64,000 nt of DNA from Prevotella sp. E15-22 (GTDB lineage Bacteria; Bacteroidota; Bacteroidia; Bacteroidales; Bacteroidaceae), in assembly GCF_023204875.1 (NCBI RefSeq), contig NZ_CP096247.1, positions 1,116,001 through 1,180,000 of the forward strand. The letters run 5' to 3'. A program made the translations under genes and the position numbers. Of the stretch, positions 43,226-52,223 are shown one piece after another. Position 1 is the first letter of the stretch. Each line of letters opens with the position of its first letter. The notes under the pieces are model-generated. The model had not been told where the DNA came from, searched no databases, and saw only the letters and a list, made by a program, of their open reading frames with translations.

Positions 43226-44020
43226 ATGCGAATATTAGTGATGGGCGCAGGTAAGATGGGAAGCTTCTTCATCGACCTGCTGAGTTTTGACCACGAGGTG
43301 GCTGTGTTCGAACGCGATGCCAAGCGCATGCGTTTCACTTACAACTGCCAACGGTTTACTACTTACGACGAGATTAAGGCATTTAAGCCAGAGTTGCTGA
43401 TTAATGCCGTTACGCTGAAATACACTATTCCTGTGTTTAAGGAGGTGATTCCTTATCTTCCCAAGGAGTGCATTATCAGCGATATTGCCAGTGTGAAGAC
43501 CGACCTGAAGGACTTCTACGAGCAGACAGGCATGCGCTATGTGTCAACACACCCCATGTTTGGACCTACGTTTGCCAACCTGCAGCAACTGTCCGAGGAG
43601 AATGCCATCATCATCCAGGAGGGCGACTGCATGGGACGCTGTTTCTTCAAGGACCTCTATCAGAAGTTGGGACTGAACATCTACGAGTATACCTTCGAGG
43701 AGCACGATAAGACGGTGGCCTATTCGTTGAGTATTCCCTTTGTTTCCACCTTTGTATTTGCGGCTGTGATGAAGCATCAGGATGCACCAGGCACCACCTT
43801 CAAACGTCATATGAAGATTGCCAAGGGAGTGTTGAATGAAGACGACTACCTGTTGCAGGAAATCCTATTCAACCCCTATACTCACGATCAGGTATCGCAG
43901 ATTCGTACAGAATTGAAGGAACTCCTTGAGATTATCGACCAAAAAGATGCCTCTGGCATGAAGCGTTATCTCACCAAGATCCGGGATAACGTGCGTGGAG
44001 ACATAGAGATTAAACGATAG
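43226..44020 (+). CDS. tyrA: prephenate dehydrogenase
   Basis: The 264-residue enzyme oxidises prephenate to 4-hydroxyphenylpyruvate for tyrosine. It has an N-terminal Rossmann motif (ILVMGAGKMGSFFID), then LLINAVTLKYTIPVFKE, SDIASVKTDLKDFYE and STHPMFGPTFANLQQL, which carry the catalytic His of TyrA. No ACT domain is attached, and it is slightly shorter than many homologues. It closes the operon and is followed by a 13-bp terminator. Confidence 0.92.
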   Translation: MRILVMGAGKMGSFFIDLLSFDHEVAVFERDAKRMRFTYNCQRFTTYDEIKAFKPELLINAVTLKYTIPVFKEVIPYLPKECIISDIASVKTDLKDFYEQTGMRYVSTHPMFGPTFANLQQLSEENAIIIQEGDCMGRCFFKDLYQKLGLNIYEYTFEEHDKTVAYSLSIPFVSTFVFAAVMKHQDAPGTTFKRHMKIAKGVLNEDDYLLQEILFNPYTHDQVSQIRTELKELLEIIDQKDASGMKRYLTKIRDNVRGDIEIKR

Positions 44021-44027
44021 AAAACGA

Positions 44028-44068
44028 AAAATCTGGTTATTCGCAATGGATAATCAGATTTTTTTTGG
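44028..44068 (+). terminator. terminator of the Phe/Tyr operon
   Basis: AAAATCTGGTTAT pairs with ATAATCAGATTTT (44050-44062, one G-T pair) across a 9-base loop and runs into a further T tract. Confidence 0.85.
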
Positions 44069-44089
44069 CGTTAATTGCGATTTATTTTG

Positions 44090-44097
44090 TACCTTTG
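44090..44097 (+). promoter_or_regulatory. promoter of pheT (TACCTTTG)
   Basis: TACCTTTGCAGCC lies 34 bases before the ATG of pheT. No leader peptide or attenuator is visible here, unlike the operon upstream. Confidence 0.68.
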
Positions 44098-44131
44098 CAG
44101 CCGAATTCGAATTTAAACAATTGTTTTAGGA

Positions 44132-46579
44132 ATGAATATTTCTTATAAATGGCTGAAAGAATACGTTGATTTCGACCTTTCGCCGCAGCAGGTATGCGAT
44201 GCACTGACCTCTACGGGACTCGAAGTTGACGCTCTGGAAGAAGTACAGTCCATACGTGGTGGACTGAAAGGACTCTATGTGGGCAAGGTGCTCACTTGCG
44301 AAGTGCATCCCAACTCTGATCACTTGCATGTTACAACGGTCGACCTGGGCAAGGGCGAGCCTTCACAGATTGTGTGTGGCGCCCCTAATGTAGCTGCCGG
44401 TCAGAAGGTGATCGTGGCCGATTTGGGCTGTGTGCTCTACGACGGCGATCAGGAATTTGTTATCAAGAAATCAAAACTGCGTGGCGTCGAGTCTAATGGT
44501 ATGATCTGTGCCGAGGACGAGATCGGCGTGGGTACCAGTCACGATGGTATTATCGTGCTGCCCGAGGACGCCGTGGTAGGTACGCCCGCTGCCGAGTATT
44601 ACAATCTGGAGAGCGACTGGCTCATCGAAGTGGACATCACCGCCAACCGTGCTGATGCTCTGTCTCACTGGGGCGTGGCTCGCGACCTCTATGCCTGGCT
44701 CAAGCAGAATGGCTACGAGACTAGTCTTCACCGTCCTTCGGACGAGGCTTTTGCCGTTGACAATCACGACCTCCCCATCGAAGTTGAGATTCAGAATACG
44801 GAGGCCTGCAAGCGCTATGCCTGCGTGAGCATCACAGGTTGCGAGGTGAAGGAGTCGCCCGACTGGCTGAAGAACAAGTTGACCACCATTGGTCTGCGTC
44901 CTATCAATAACATCGTCGACATCACCAACTATGTGATGATGGCCTATGGACAGCCTTTGCACACCTTCGATGCCGATATGGTGAAGGGCCACAAGATTGT
45001 GGTGAAGACCATGCCCGAGGGCACACCTTTCGTCACACTCGACGGTGAGGAGCATAAGCTCTCTGAGCGCGACCTGGCCATCTGCAACGCTGAGGAACCC
45101 ATGTGTATCGCTGGCGTGTTTGGCGGCAAGGGTAGTGGTACCTACGAGACCACCAAGAATGTGGTGCTCGAGAGTGCTTACTTCCATCCTACATGGATTC
45201 GTAAGTCGGCCCGTCGTCATGGCCTTTCAACCGATGCGTCGTTCCGCTTTGAGCGTGGCATCGATCCCAATGGCGTTATCTATGCCCTGAAGCAGGCAGC
45301 CCTGCTCTGCAAGGAGTTGGCTGGTGGTAAGGTGTCAATGGAGATTTGCGATGTCTATCCTGAGAAGATGGAGAATGCCATCGTCGACCTGAAGTATAGC
45401 TATGTGCACAACCTCGTAGGTAAGGATATCCCTGTGGAGACCATCAAGAGCATCTGCCAGACACTGGAGATGAAGGTGATCGAAGAAAACGCCGAGGGAC
45501 TGAAGCTGGAGATTCCTGCTTATCGTGTGGACGTGCAGCGTCCTTGCGATGTGGTAGAGGATATCCTGCGCATCTATGGTTATAACAATGTGGAAATTCC
45601 CACACAGTTGAAGTCGAGCCTCGTCATCAAGGCCGAGGAAGACCGTAAGCATAAGCTTCAGAACCTGGTGTCTGAGCAGCTTGTTGGTGCTGGCTTCAAC
45701 GAAATTCTCAATAACTCGTTGACGAAGACTGCCTATTATGGCGAGGACGAAACGGTCGTGAAGATAATGAACCCCCTGTCAAGCGACCTTGGCGTGATGC
45801 GCCAGACCCTGCTTTACGGTGGTTTGGAGAGCGTTGAGCACAATGTGAAGCGTAAGAATGCCAACCTGCGTTTCTTCGAGTTTGGCAACTGCTACTTCTT
45901 TGATCCTGAGAAGAAGAACGAGGAGAATCCCATGCAGGCCTATAAGGAGGAGAACTTCATGGGCATCTGGGTGACAGGTAAGCGCGTAGAGGGTTCTTGG
46001 GCTCATCCCAACGAAGATACCACATACTACGAGCTTTCGGCCTACGTTCAGAATATCCTGAGTCGTATTGGCATGAAGCAGGGCCTGATGGTTCAGAAGA
46101 AGAGCGAGAATCCTAACTTCTCGGCTGGCATCGTCATTGAGAATCGTGGTGGTAAGAAACTCATCGAGATGGGTATCCTGTCAAAGAAGCTTTTGAAGCA
46201 GTTTGATTTGCAACAGCCTGTTTACTTCGCTGAGCTCAACTGGACTCAGCTGATGAAGGCAACCAAGAAGAACGAGGTGACCTTCTCCGAGATCTCTAAG
46301 CATCCTGCCGTGAGTCGCGACCTGGCTCTGCTCGTTGACAATGCCGTAGAGTTTGCTCAGATTGAGCAGATTGCCCGTCAGACCGAGAAGAAGCTGCTGA
46401 AGAAGGTAGAGCTGTTCGACGTCTACGAGGGCAAGAACCTGCCCGAAGGCAAGAAGTCGTATGCCGTGAACTTCATTCTGCAGGACACAGAGAAGACCAT
46501 GAACGACAAGCAGATTGATGCTATCATGCAGAAGCTCATCGCAAATCTGAAGAAGCAGCTCAATGCAGAGCTTCGATAA
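44132..46579 (+). CDS. pheT: phenylalanyl-tRNA synthetase beta subunit
   Basis: The 815-residue protein attaches phenylalanine to tRNA(Phe) together with the alpha subunit. It shows an N-terminal tRNA-binding domain (VGKVLTCEVHPNSDHLHVTTV, about 48-160), the B3/B4 editing domain (NKLTTIGLRPINNIVDITNYVMM, LDGEEHKLSERDLAI), a B5 domain, and a C-terminal anticodon-binding domain ending at 815. No pheS is in the window, so the two subunits are encoded apart. Its position directly after the Phe/Tyr operon links the supply of phenylalanine with its use. Confidence 0.96.
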   Translation: MNISYKWLKEYVDFDLSPQQVCDALTSTGLEVDALEEVQSIRGGLKGLYVGKVLTCEVHPNSDHLHVTTVDLGKGEPSQIVCGAPNVAAGQKVIVADLGCVLYDGDQEFVIKKSKLRGVESNGMICAEDEIGVGTSHDGIIVLPEDAVVGTPAAEYYNLESDWLIEVDITANRADALSHWGVARDLYAWLKQNGYETSLHRPSDEAFAVDNHDLPIEVEIQNTEACKRYACVSITGCEVKESPDWLKNKLTTIGLRPINNIVDITNYVMMAYGQPLHTFDADMVKGHKIVVKTMPEGTPFVTLDGEEHKLSERDLAICNAEEPMCIAGVFGGKGSGTYETTKNVVLESAYFHPTWIRKSARRHGLSTDASFRFERGIDPNGVIYALKQAALLCKELAGGKVSMEICDVYPEKMENAIVDLKYSYVHNLVGKDIPVETIKSICQTLEMKVIEENAEGLKLEIPAYRVDVQRPCDVVEDILRIYGYNNVEIPTQLKSSLVIKAEEDRKHKLQNLVSEQLVGAGFNEILNNSLTKTAYYGEDETVVKIMNPLSSDLGVMRQTLLYGGLESVEHNVKRKNANLRFFEFGNCYFFDPEKKNEENPMQAYKEENFMGIWVTGKRVEGSWAHPNEDTTYYELSAYVQNILSRIGMKQGLMVQKKSENPNFSAGIVIENRGGKKLIEMGILSKKLLKQFDLQQPVYFAELNWTQLMKATKKNEVTFSEISKHPAVSRDLALLVDNAVEFAQIEQIARQTEKKLLKKVELFDVYEGKNLPEGKKSYAVNFILQDTEKTMNDKQIDAIMQKLIANLKKQLNAELR

Positions 46580-46664
46580 AAGTAAAAAGGTAATAAGAAA
46601 CTCGCTTTAGCGCTTTTGCATAGCGTAGCGACTAAAAGAAAATAGTAAAATAAAAAATAATCCA

Positions 46665-47396
46665 ATGGGAAGAGCATTTGAATATCGTAAAGCTACAAAG
46701 CTGAAGAGATGGGGCCACATGGCCAAGACATTTACAAAGATCGGTAAGCAGATTGCCATTGCCGTGAAGGCTGGCGGTCCAGAGCCCGAGAACAACCCTG
46801 CACTGCGTGCCTGCATTGCCAATGCCAAGCGCGAGAACATGCCGAAGGATAACATCGAGCGTGCCATCAAGAACGCTATGGGTAAGGACCAAAGCGACTA
46901 TAAGGAGGTAACATACGAGGGATATGGCCCTCACGGCATCGCTGTGTTTGTAGAGACCCTGACCGACAACACCACCCGTACCGTTGGCGATGTTCGTTCG
47001 GTGTTCAACAAGTTTAATGGTAACCTGGGTACTCAGGGTTCTCTGAGCTTCCTCTTCGACCACAAGTCAGTGTTCACCTTCAAGAAGAAGGACGGTCTGG
47101 ATATGGACGAGATGATCCTGGATCTGATTGACTACGGTGTAGAGGACGAGTACGACGAGGACGAGGAGGAGAATAGCATCACTATCTATGCCGACCCTTC
47201 AAGCTTCAGCGCTGTGCAGAAGCACCTTGAGGAGAACGGCTTCGAGGTTACTGGTGCCGAGTTCACTCGTATTCCTAACGACTTGAAGGACGTTACACCC
47301 GAGCAGCGCGAGACCATTGACAAGATGGTTGAGAAGCTCGAGGACTTCGACGACGTGCAGACTGTCTACACCAACATGAAGCCTGAGGAGGCGTAA
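46665..47396 (+). CDS. YebC/PmpR-family protein
   Basis: The 243-residue protein shows GRAFEYRKATKLKRWGHMAK, KRENMPKDNIERAIKNAMG, VTYEGYGPHGIAVFVE and NTTRTVGDVRSVFNK, the YebC family pattern. Members have been described as transcription factors and, more recently, as ribosome-associated helpers at proline stretches. The central acidic block (VEDEYDEDEEEN) is typical. It follows pheT after 85 bases and ends at a terminator. Confidence 0.93.
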   Translation: MGRAFEYRKATKLKRWGHMAKTFTKIGKQIAIAVKAGGPEPENNPALRACIANAKRENMPKDNIERAIKNAMGKDQSDYKEVTYEGYGPHGIAVFVETLTDNTTRTVGDVRSVFNKFNGNLGTQGSLSFLFDHKSVFTFKKKDGLDMDEMILDLIDYGVEDEYDEDEEENSITIYADPSSFSAVQKHLEENGFEVTGAEFTRIPNDLKDVTPEQRETIDKMVEKLEDFDDVQTVYTNMKPEEA

Positions 47397-47423
47397 GTCC
47401 CTCTGTCACAGATAATAAAAGAA

Positions 47424-47460
47424 AAGCGAGTTGAGAACCATCTCAACCCGCTTCTTTTTA
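47424..47460. terminator. terminator between yebC and the convergent GH43 gene
   Basis: AAGCGAGTTGAGA pairs with TCTCAACCCGCTT with one mismatch over a four-base loop. T-rich sequence follows on the plus strand and A-rich sequence precedes it. Confidence 0.82.
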
Positions 47461-47481
47461 TCTTTTTACTTTTTTACCCTT

Positions 47482-49176
47482 TTACCTTTTCACTTTCTTT
47501 CCGTTCTCAATCACGATGCCATGCACATTTCTTGAAGCGTCAATGCGACGCCCATTCAGGTCGTAAGTACCTTTTTTCGTGACTGCCTGTCTGTTGGTTG
47601 GACTCTGGATGCCTGTTGGCAACTCCTCCGAAAACTGCCAGGCGTCAAACTGCGCGTTGGTCGATTCCGTGAACACAAAGAACACATTGCCTTTTACACC
47701 CTTGAAAGTGGTAGAATCCACCTCTATCACATGATCCTCGAATGTAGTCGACGAGAACTCCACCGTGGCAAGAGCCTTGCCTGTTCTGGTGAGTCGGATC
47801 TCCATCTTACCCGTTCCTTTGGCCCTGAGCGTAAACGACTTGGCACCGTTCGAACCAAAGTCCACCTTGCGTACCGATGTCCACGAGCCAGCCTTCATCT
47901 TGATATACAAGTTCTCAGAGGCGTCGTTGCCCAGCGAACTCTTCGACACACTCTTTGTGTTCTTGTAGTCCTCGTACATCACACCACCCGACGAAGCCAT
48001 GGTCTCAGCCTGCTGCAGCTGATACGGATCCAGGTTCTTGATGGCACTGACACCTGTTTTCGACAGCGTCATCTTGTTAATCTTCTGTGTCTGCTCGTTC
48101 ACCGTGGCCTTGTTCACGCCAATAGAGCGATAGCCCGAGGCGTCGCTGTTCATCTCGCCCTTGTCCTTCATGCTGCTCTCCAGCAGTGTGGAGTGATAGA
48201 ACAGGTAGTAGTTGCCGTTAAACTTATGCAGGTGGGTGTGGTTGTTGCCCCATCCCATGCCAAAGTTGCCTTCGTTGGGCACATACTCTCCACGATATTC
48301 CCATGAGTCGGGATCCAGGGGATTGTCACTCACCATATAGCACATGCTGCACGATGAAGGCGCTGATTGTCCGTTGCGCTTGTCATACGAACTCCACTGA
48401 TTACGGTCACTCCACGATGTGTTGTAGGTATAGACATAGCGTCCGTTCATCATGTTAATCTCACTGGCCTCTAACAGATAGGGTGCAGGCAGGTTTACAG
48501 CAGCACCGTCGAGAGCCGTCATCGACGACTTCAACTTAGCTATGCGCGAGTTGCCAGGCATCAGCTTGTTGTTCGAGTTCTGTGGGTCGCCACCGCCAAA
48601 GGCAATCCAGCCCACACCATTGTCGTCAATCACCACGCCAGGGTCGAACACCCAGTTACAGGGGTCCACACCAGCCATGCCATGACGAATCATGGCCTGT
48701 CCCAGAGGCGATGAGTATGGGCCAAGAGGCGATTTCGTACTCTTCATCACGCCCACGCTGCCACCGCCATTGGCAAAATAGATAAAGAACTCCTTGGTGC
48801 CGTTCTCCTTTTCGCGCCATACGGCCGAGGGTGCCCACGACTGTCCTGCCCAGGTGCACACCTTACCCACGTCGATAGTGCCATGAAAGGTCCAGTTCAC
48901 TATGTCGTCGGTCGAGAACACCACCAGCGACTTGATGTTGCCATAGCCGTTAGAGCCCTTTTTGTTGTTCTTGATGTACTGCTGGTGGTCGTTGGTGCCA
49001 TACACGTAAAGACGTCCTTCGTACTCAATAGCCGTTGGGTCGGCACAAAACACACTAGCGCTGATGGGGTTGCCGTTCGATGTTCCTTTGTGGTCGTTGG
49101 CAATGGTAATGGTCTGCGCGCCCATCTGCATGCTGATGGCCATCAGACCAGCAGCAAGAATGAATTTCTTTTTCAT
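47482..49176 (-). CDS. GH43-family glycoside hydrolase with C-terminal CBM6-like module
   Basis: The 564-residue secreted protein has a signal peptide (LMAISMQMGAQ). A five-bladed propeller follows with the GH43 landmarks CADPTAIEYEGRLYVYGTND, IVNWTFHGTIDV, GVDPCNWVFDPGVVIDDNGVGWI and EASEINMMNGRYVYTYNT (catalytic Asp, Asp, Glu). A CBM6-like domain (about 385-525) and an export tail reading GTYDLNGRRIDASRN complete it. GH43 enzymes are mostly arabinofuranosidases and xylosidases acting on plant hemicellulose. It is probably cotranscribed after the small lipoprotein gene 33 bases upstream. Confidence 0.88.
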   Translation of the reverse strand: MKKKFILAAGLMAISMQMGAQTITIANDHKGTSNGNPISASVFCADPTAIEYEGRLYVYGTNDHQQYIKNNKKGSNGYGNIKSLVVFSTDDIVNWTFHGTIDVGKVCTWAGQSWAPSAVWREKENGTKEFFIYFANGGGSVGVMKSTKSPLGPYSSPLGQAMIRHGMAGVDPCNWVFDPGVVIDDNGVGWIAFGGGDPQNSNNKLMPGNSRIAKLKSSMTALDGAAVNLPAPYLLEASEINMMNGRYVYTYNTSWSDRNQWSSYDKRNGQSAPSSCSMCYMVSDNPLDPDSWEYRGEYVPNEGNFGMGWGNNHTHLHKFNGNYYLFYHSTLLESSMKDKGEMNSDASGYRSIGVNKATVNEQTQKINKMTLSKTGVSAIKNLDPYQLQQAETMASSGGVMYEDYKNTKSVSKSSLGNDASENLYIKMKAGSWTSVRKVDFGSNGAKSFTLRAKGTGKMEIRLTRTGKALATVEFSSTTFEDHVIEVDSTTFKGVKGNVFFVFTESTNAQFDAWQFSEELPTGIQSPTNRQAVTKKGTYDLNGRRIDASRNVHGIVIENGKKVKR

Positions 49177-49209
49177 TGTTTATGGTTACAATAAGTTGAT
49201 GATTATTAT

Positions 49210-49608
49210 TTACTGGTAATCTTCTTTGACGATAGTAATGTCAAGGTAGGTCTTCTCTGGATTTTTCGTTGAGCGATAGACATAGCGGAAGCTCACGCCA
49301 CGCTGCATCAAGGCCTTGTAGTTGGGCGTGTTTTTCAGCTCCTGAACCAAGGTTTCCTTGACGTTGGTGTTCTCCAGTGTCGTGACCACACTGTCGTTGT
49401 CTGTATCGCCAGTAAAACGGAAGTATTGCGTTTGGGTGAGGGTAGGGATGTTAAACACCACGCTGTCCATATACATGTTGTTTCCAATGGGCATTGGGCA
49501 TTTTGCCTCGGTCACTTCGCGTGCCTCGCGTGCCGCCCTCTCCTCCAGAGATTCCTGACATGCAGTCAGCAGAATGATAGTAGTAACCATCAAGAATAAT
49601 TTTTTCAT
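49210..49608 (-). CDS. small lipoprotein of unknown function
   Basis: The 132-residue protein begins MKKLFLMVTTIILLTACQES, a lipoprotein signal with Cys near residue 17. A helical charged stretch follows (EERAAREAREVTEAKCP), then a beta domain with MDSVVFNIPTLTQTQYFRF and MQRGVSFRYVYRSTKNPEKT. The start at 49608 fits the signal peptide and the TATCTTTG promoter box at 49635-49642 on the minus strand, so a frame starting at 49695 is rejected. No family recognised. Confidence 0.82.
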   Translation of the reverse strand: MKKLFLMVTTIILLTACQESLEERAAREAREVTEAKCPMPIGNNMYMDSVVFNIPTLTQTQYFRFTGDTDNDSVVTTLENTNVKETLVQELKNTPNYKALMQRGVSFRYVYRSTKNPEKTYLDITIVKEDYQ

Positions 49609-49684
49609 GAATGCTGTTATTGATAATTTGGATGCAAAGATATAAAAAAATTGCAAAAGAGCCACCAATTTACTTTCTTTTTTG

Positions 49685-49692
49685 TACCTTTG
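49685..49692 (+). promoter_or_regulatory. promoter of lepA (TACCTTTG)
   Basis: TACCTTTGCAAAC lies 25 bases before the lepA ATG. It is divergent from the promoter of the small lipoprotein gene at 49635-49642. Confidence 0.68.
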
Positions 49693-49717
49693 CAAACTAA
49701 TAGATACATATACTTAA

Positions 49718-51499
49718 ATGAAGAATATCAGAAATTTCTGCATCATAGCGCATATTGATCATGGCAAGTCGACCTTGGCCGACCGACTCCTGGAGCGCAC
49801 CAAGACCATTCAAGTGACTGAAGGACAGATGCTTGACGACATGGACCTGGAGCGCGAACGTGGTATTACCATTAAGAGTCATGCCATTCAGATGGAGTAT
49901 GAGCGTAATGGTGAGAAATATATCCTCAACTTGATTGACACCCCAGGACACGTCGACTTCTCTTACGAGGTGTCGCGTTCCATTGCCGCCTGCGAAGGTG
50001 CGCTGCTGGTGGTTGATGCCACACAGGGTGTGCAGGCACAGACCATCTCGAACCTCTATATGGCCATCGACAATAATCTTGAGATCATTCCCGTGATTAA
50101 CAAGATTGACATGCCCAGCGCCATGCCCGACGAAGTGGAGGACGAAATAGTTGACCTCATTGGCTGTGACCCTGAGGACATTATCCGTGCCTCAGGAAAG
50201 ACGGGTGAGGGTGTCGACGAAATCCTGAATGCAGTCGTCGACCGTATTCCCCATCCCGTGGGCGACGAGGAGGCTCCTCTGCAGGCACTCATTTTCGACT
50301 CAGTCTTCAATTCTTTCCGTGGCATCATTGCCTACTTCAAGATCACCAATGGTGTCATCCGCAAGGGCGACAAGGTGAAGTTCTTTAATACCGGCATGGA
50401 ATACGAGGCCGACGAGGTGGGCGTACTGAAGATGGACATGATTCCCCGTAAGGAGTTGCGTACGGGCGATGTGGGCTATATCATCAGTGGCATCAAGAAC
50501 TCGAAAGAGGTAAAGGTGGGCGATACCATCACCCATGTGGATCGTCCCTGCGAAAAGGCCATCGAGGGCTTCCAGGAAGTGAAGCCCATGGTGTTTGCTG
50601 GTGTCTATCCTATCGACCCTGCCGACTACGAGAACCTGCGTGCCTCATTGGAAAAGCTCCAGTTGAACGATGCTTCATTGACCTTCCAGCCTGAGTCGTC
50701 AGTTGCTCTGGGCTTCGGCTTCCGCTGTGGCTTCCTGGGCCTGCTCCACATGGAGATTGTGCAGGAGCGCCTGGACCGTGAGTTCGATATGGACGTCATC
50801 ACCACCGTGCCCAACGTATCGTATATGTGCTATACGAAGCAGGGCGAGGAGAAAGAGGTGCACAATCCCTCAGGACTGCCCGAACAGACACTCATCGACC
50901 ATATCGAGGAGCCTTATATCCGTGCTTCCATCATCACCGCTGCCGACTATATTGGTCCAATCATGACCCTCTGCCTTGACAAGCGAGGCGAACTCATCGA
51001 CCAGCAATATGTCAGTGGCAATCGTGTGGAACTGCATTTCATGCTGCCTCTGGGCGAGATCGTGATCGACTTCTACGATAAGTTGAAGAGCATCTCGAAG
51101 GGTTACGCCTCGTTCGATTACCATATCGACTCGTTCCGTCCGTCAAAGCTCGTAAAACTCGATATCCTGCTCAATGGCGAGCCTGTTGATGCCCTGTCAA
51201 CGCTCACACACCAGGACAATGCCGTGACCTTTGGTCGTCGCATGTGCGAGAAGCTCAAGGAACTCATCCCCCGTCAGCAGTTCGATATCGCCATTCAGGC
51301 AGCCATCGGCGCCAAGATCATCGCTCGTGAAACGGTGAAGCAGGTGCGCAAGGACGTGTTGGCCAAGTGTTATGGTGGTGACGTGAGCCGTAAGCGCAAG
51401 TTGCTCGAAAAGCAGAAACGAGGCAAGAAGCGCATGAAGCAGATTGGCAATGTGGAGGTGCCTCAAAAAGCCTTCCTTGCTGTTCTGAAGCTCGATTAA
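49718..51499 (+). CDS. lepA: elongation factor 4 (LepA)
   Basis: The 593-residue GTPase has [18 protein letters not shown] (G1, residues ~9-25), [10 protein letters not shown] (G2), [14 protein letters not shown] (G3), NKIDMPSA (G4), then EF-G-like domains and the LepA-specific C-terminal domain ([40 protein letters not shown]). LepA binds ribosomes and influences back-translocation and initiation. The length is that of the family. It is followed after 60 bases by the Crp-type regulator. Confidence 0.97.
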   Translation: MKNIRNFCIIAHIDHGKSTLADRLLERTKTIQVTEGQMLDDMDLERERGITIKSHAIQMEYERNGEKYILNLIDTPGHVDFSYEVSRSIAACEGALLVVDATQGVQAQTISNLYMAIDNNLEIIPVINKIDMPSAMPDEVEDEIVDLIGCDPEDIIRASGKTGEGVDEILNAVVDRIPHPVGDEEAPLQALIFDSVFNSFRGIIAYFKITNGVIRKGDKVKFFNTGMEYEADEVGVLKMDMIPRKELRTGDVGYIISGIKNSKEVKVGDTITHVDRPCEKAIEGFQEVKPMVFAGVYPIDPADYENLRASLEKLQLNDASLTFQPESSVALGFGFRCGFLGLLHMEIVQERLDREFDMDVITTVPNVSYMCYTKQGEEKEVHNPSGLPEQTLIDHIEEPYIRASIITAADYIGPIMTLCLDKRGELIDQQYVSGNRVELHFMLPLGEIVIDFYDKLKSISKGYASFDYHIDSFRPSKLVKLDILLNGEPVDALSTLTHQDNAVTFGRRMCEKLKELIPRQQFDIAIQAAIGAKIIARETVKQVRKDVLAKCYGGDVSRKRKLLEKQKRGKKRMKQIGNVEVPQKAFLAVLKLD

Positions 51500-51559
51500 T
51501 ACACAAGACAATTCAACTACAACAATTTTACCGATATAACCGACAAAAAACAAGTAAAA

Positions 51560-52159
51560 ATGCCAAACCTAAGTTTAACCCCACGCGACGTGGCCCGCGA
51601 ATTGGCCCGCAGATACAGTACAATGACGCACGAAGAGCTCGACATCCTTGAAAGCGTGCTCGTGCCCATGAAGTTTGCAAAAGGAGAAAAAATCCTGAGT
51701 GAAGGTCAGACGTGTGAACATATATATTGGATAGTAAAGGGATTGGCACGTCAGTTCTACTTTAAGAACGGCAAGGAACTGACAGAGTATATGGCCACCG
51801 AGAACACCATCATGATGAGTATCGAGAGCCTGTTCAAAGAAAAACCCTCTATGCAGGTTATCCAGGCACTGGAGCCCACGCTCATCTACGCCATGCCGAA
51901 GAAAGAACTCGAAGCTGTGGCCATGCGTAGCGTAAACATCCAGATCCTCTATCGAAAGATTCTGGAGGAGTCGCTCATCATCAGTCAGCAGCATGCCGAT
52001 ATGCTGCGTTTCGAGAGTGCTCAGGACCGTTATCAGAAGTTGGTTAAGAGCTGTCCGCAGTTGGTGCTGCGTGCTCCGCTGGTTTATATCGCCAGCTATC
52101 TGCAGATGACCCCCGAGACGCTGAGTCGTGTGCGCACGGCCGTGTTGATGAACTCGTAA
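51560..52159 (+). CDS. Crp/Fnr-type regulator
   Basis: The 199-residue protein has a cyclic-nucleotide-binding-like domain (AKGEKILSEGQTCEHIYWIVKGLARQFYF, residues ~38-65). The C-terminal helix-turn-helix has a segment reading APLVYIASYLQMTPETLSRVR. The phosphate-binding cassette of true cAMP binders is not apparent, so the ligand is unknown. It lies 60 bases after lepA and ends at a bidirectional terminator. Confidence 0.85.
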   Translation: MPNLSLTPRDVARELARRYSTMTHEELDILESVLVPMKFAKGEKILSEGQTCEHIYWIVKGLARQFYFKNGKELTEYMATENTIMMSIESLFKEKPSMQVIQALEPTLIYAMPKKELEAVAMRSVNIQILYRKILEESLIISQQHADMLRFESAQDRYQKLVKSCPQLVLRAPLVYIASYLQMTPETLSRVRTAVLMNS

Positions 52160-52179
52160 GGTCTATCCCCAAATAATAA

Positions 52180-52207
52180 AAAAGGCTCCAAATCTGGAGC
52201 CTTTTTT
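52180..52207. terminator. bidirectional terminator
   Basis: AAAAGGCTCCA and TGGAGCCTTTT form a perfect 11-bp stem over AATC, with A and T tracts on the two sides, between two convergent genes. Confidence 0.9.
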
Positions 52208-52223
52208 TATATGAATACCTTTT

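Noticed and set aside
43150..43338. Minus-strand frame over the palindromes before tyrA
   Set aside because: It covers a REP-like palindrome and the 5' end of tyrA and has no start signals.
44021..44131. A second aromatic leader peptide in front of pheT
   Set aside because: No Phe-rich short frame and no alternative hairpins were found; the only hairpin is the terminator of the preceding operon.
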